Source: an uncultured Clostridia bacterium (lineage in GTDB: Bacteria > Bacillota > Clostridia > Christensenellales > Aristaeellaceae). Taken from it: DNA of 41,538 nucleotides. The notes under the pieces were generated by a model. That model was not told the origin of the DNA. It ran no database searches and saw only the letters and a list, made by a program, of their open reading frames with translations. The stretch lies in the NCBI GenBank assembly GCA_934663625.1, contig CAKUKP010000013.1:1-41538 (forward strand). The letters run 5' to 3'. Positions within the stretch are counted from its first letter, which is position 1. Each line of letters opens with the position of its first letter. The position numbers and the translations under genes were made by a program. Of the stretch, positions 40,240 through 41,538 are shown piece after piece.

Positions 40240-40247
40240 GTGTTGTT

Positions 40248-41258
40248 ATGCTGGCGCGCAGGTTTTGGAAACGGATCGGGTTTTATTGCGGTGCAGGACT
40301 GATGATTGCGATGATCGCGCAGCCGCAGATGTGCGTGGATGCGGCGCAGCGCGCCATGCGCATGTGGTTTGAATCGGTCGCGCCTGCGCTCTTTCCATTT
40401 TTGGCGCTGATGCCGCTGATTACGGGCGATGCGGCGTGCGCGGCGTACAATCGCCTGTTCCGCCGCGCGATGCGCCTGTTCGATCTGCCCGGCAGCGCCG
40501 CGCCCGCCGCGGTGATCGGCATGATCGCAGGTTCGCCGGGCGGTGCGATGGCGGCGCGGCGCATCGGCGATGGCGCGGGGCTGAACGTCGGCCAGCTTCG
40601 GCGGCTTCTGCCCGCGATCACCGGCGTAAGTCCCGCCTTTCTGATCGGCGGCGTGGGCGCTTCCGTGCTGGGCAGCGCGCGGCTGGGCGCGCGTCTGGCG
40701 CTGGTGCAGGCGGCGGCGCAGCTTGCGCTGATGCTGATGTTCCGCATATGCGTGGCGGATGATCCCAGCCCTCTGCCCGCGCTCCCCGCTTCCGAAAAAA
40801 CGGGCGCGGTTCGCAGCGCGGTGGAGGCGATTCTGGTCGTGTGCGGCTATATGGTGGTGTTCGCCGTCGCATCGGCAGCGCTGGTCGGCGGTACGATGCT
40901 CACGGCGTTTGCGGATCTGCCCGGCGGGCTTGCACAGCTCGCGGAGACGGAACTTTCGCTGAAACCCATGCTGGTCGGCGCGGCGATCGGTTTCACCGGC
41001 GTGTGCATCTGTGCGCAGAACGTGCGCGCGCTTCGGAGCACGGGAATCGGCTGGCGCGATGTGCTGCTCTGCCGCGGCATGTGCGCGTGCCTGTGCGCCA
41101 TCGGCGCGCGCTGCGCATGGATCGAAGCGGATAATGTGGGATTCTGTCCGGATGCGTTCGCGTTTTCGATGCTTTGCGCGCTGCTCTGCGCAGTACCGGC
41201 GCTGATTTATCTCACACGTACTTTTATTCTTAACAAAGCGAAAAATGCGTCGCAGTAG
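40248..41258 (+). CDS. YlbJ-like sporulation/nucleoside-recognition-domain membrane protein
   Basis: The product has 336 residues and eight or more hydrophobic segments. ATG 40248 follows GGAGGTG by 5 nt; the longer frame from 40125 would translate the direct-repeat region. The N-terminal half (AMRMWFESVAPALFPFLALMPLI, then AVIGMIAGSPGGAMAARRI) matches the pattern of sporulation integral membrane protein YlbJ, which has a Gate/nucleoside-recognition fold and is needed for spore formation in B. subtilis. The protein is shorter than B. subtilis YlbJ (about 400 residues). With SpoIID it hints that the lineage forms spores or descends from spore formers. Substrate, if any, is unknown. Confidence 0.8.
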   Translation: MLARRFWKRIGFYCGAGLMIAMIAQPQMCVDAAQRAMRMWFESVAPALFPFLALMPLITGDAACAAYNRLFRRAMRLFDLPGSAAPAAVIGMIAGSPGGAMAARRIGDGAGLNVGQLRRLLPAITGVSPAFLIGGVGASVLGSARLGARLALVQAAAQLALMLMFRICVADDPSPLPALPASEKTGAVRSAVEAILVVCGYMVVFAVASAALVGGTMLTAFADLPGGLAQLAETELSLKPMLVGAAIGFTGVCICAQNVRALRSTGIGWRDVLLCRGMCACLCAIGARCAWIEADNVGFCPDAFAFSMLCALLCAVPALIYLTRTFILNKAKNASQ

Positions 41259-41355
41259 GGCGATTTTGCCCGTTTTATACAACATGTGGGTGCTTTGCAT
41301 CCAAAATACGCCATATCTGGTGTTTGAAAAAACAGAAAAAAAGGAAAATTAGGGC

Positions 41356-41384
41356 TTGACAAACATGTGCCCATTTGGTATAAT
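41356..41384 (+). promoter_or_regulatory. Strong sigma-A promoter, probably of an rRNA operon
   Basis: TTGACA (41356-41361), a 17-bp spacer, TATAAT (41379-41384): both hexamers perfect. It is the strongest promoter in the window. Confidence 0.88.
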
Positions 41385-41391
41385 AAATCCT

Positions 41392-41538
41392 GCGTTGAGC
41401 GAGAGTACATCAAACAAAGCGCGTCGATCCTTGAAAACGATACAGTGAAGAAATGTAAATCAGATTGACATCGGAAGATGGAGATCGAAAAAGAACAGTC
41501 AGATTCTGAGAGAGTAAACGCGATCTTGAGGGACGGAG
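41392..41538 (+). other. Untranslated leader, probably of a 16S-23S rRNA operon running off the right edge
   Basis: No coding frame of note. The phrase GATCCTTGAAAACGATACAG at 41426 resembles the leader found before 16S genes in Clostridia. The 16S gene itself is not reached, so the assignment is an inference from promoter strength and leader sequence. Confidence 0.6.

Noticed and set aside
41258..41276. Terminator after the YlbJ-like gene
   Set aside because: The stem GGGC/GCCC is only 4 bp and overlaps the stop codon; too weak to annotate.

Overview
The window is 41.5 kb of a chromosome from a Clostridia-type Bacillota. The evidence is a T-box leader on threonyl-tRNA synthetase, an IspH-ribosomal protein S1 fusion, SpoIID and YlbJ homologues, a BspA-type leucine-rich-repeat surface protein, the FHA-FtsW-PBP division set and strong sigma-A promoters with AGGAGG ribosome sites. 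By eye the GC content is fairly high for the class. An uncultured gut or rumen lineage is plausible but cannot be fixed from sequence alone.

Layout. 1-4.1 kb: the 3' part of a BspA-like LRR/Ig protein, then a CsoR/RcnR-family repressor with its own operator-promoter and a DUF6273 protein, converging on a chloramphenicol-acetyltransferase-like gene. 4.2-6.3 kb: T-box and thrS. 6.25-7.11 kb: a gene-free tract of structured repeats, the oddest stretch here. It has six hairpins with one conserved 11-nt loop and different stems, plus a tandem MITE-like element. 7.1-11.0 kb (minus): a purine/nucleoside-type ABC importer (ATPase and two permeases). 11.0-12.0 kb: an MNT nucleotidyltransferase with a truncated HEPN-like partner, and a NUDIX hydrolase beside a possible transporter remnant. 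12.2-17.1 kb (minus): pepV-like peptidase, cmk, plsC, ispH-rpsA. 17.2-27.5 kb (minus): a tightly packed run FHA, nudC, ftsW, PBP, ABC ATPase, ABC permease, uvrC, larE, larB, larC, with many 4-nt stop/start overlaps.

27.6-37.2 kb (plus): a TauE-like permease; SpoIID with SH3, a secreted caspase-like protease with Ig-like domains and an EF-hand loop, nadE and glycerate kinase in one run; then pgsA, a CrtO-like/MGDG-synthase-like fusion and a PAP2 membrane protein that together look like a membrane lipid/glycolipid module. 37.3-39.1 kb (minus): ECF sigma factor and DUF4179 protein. 39.2-41.5 kb: an orphan 5S rRNA gene, a dUTPase, a YlbJ-like membrane protein, and at the right edge a strong promoter and leader that look like the start of an rRNA operon.

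Best candidates for something undescribed are the fixed-loop/variable-stem hairpin family (6296-7068), the acyltransferase-glycosyltransferase fusion (34883-36565) and the EF-hand-bearing secreted metacaspase (30323-32272).
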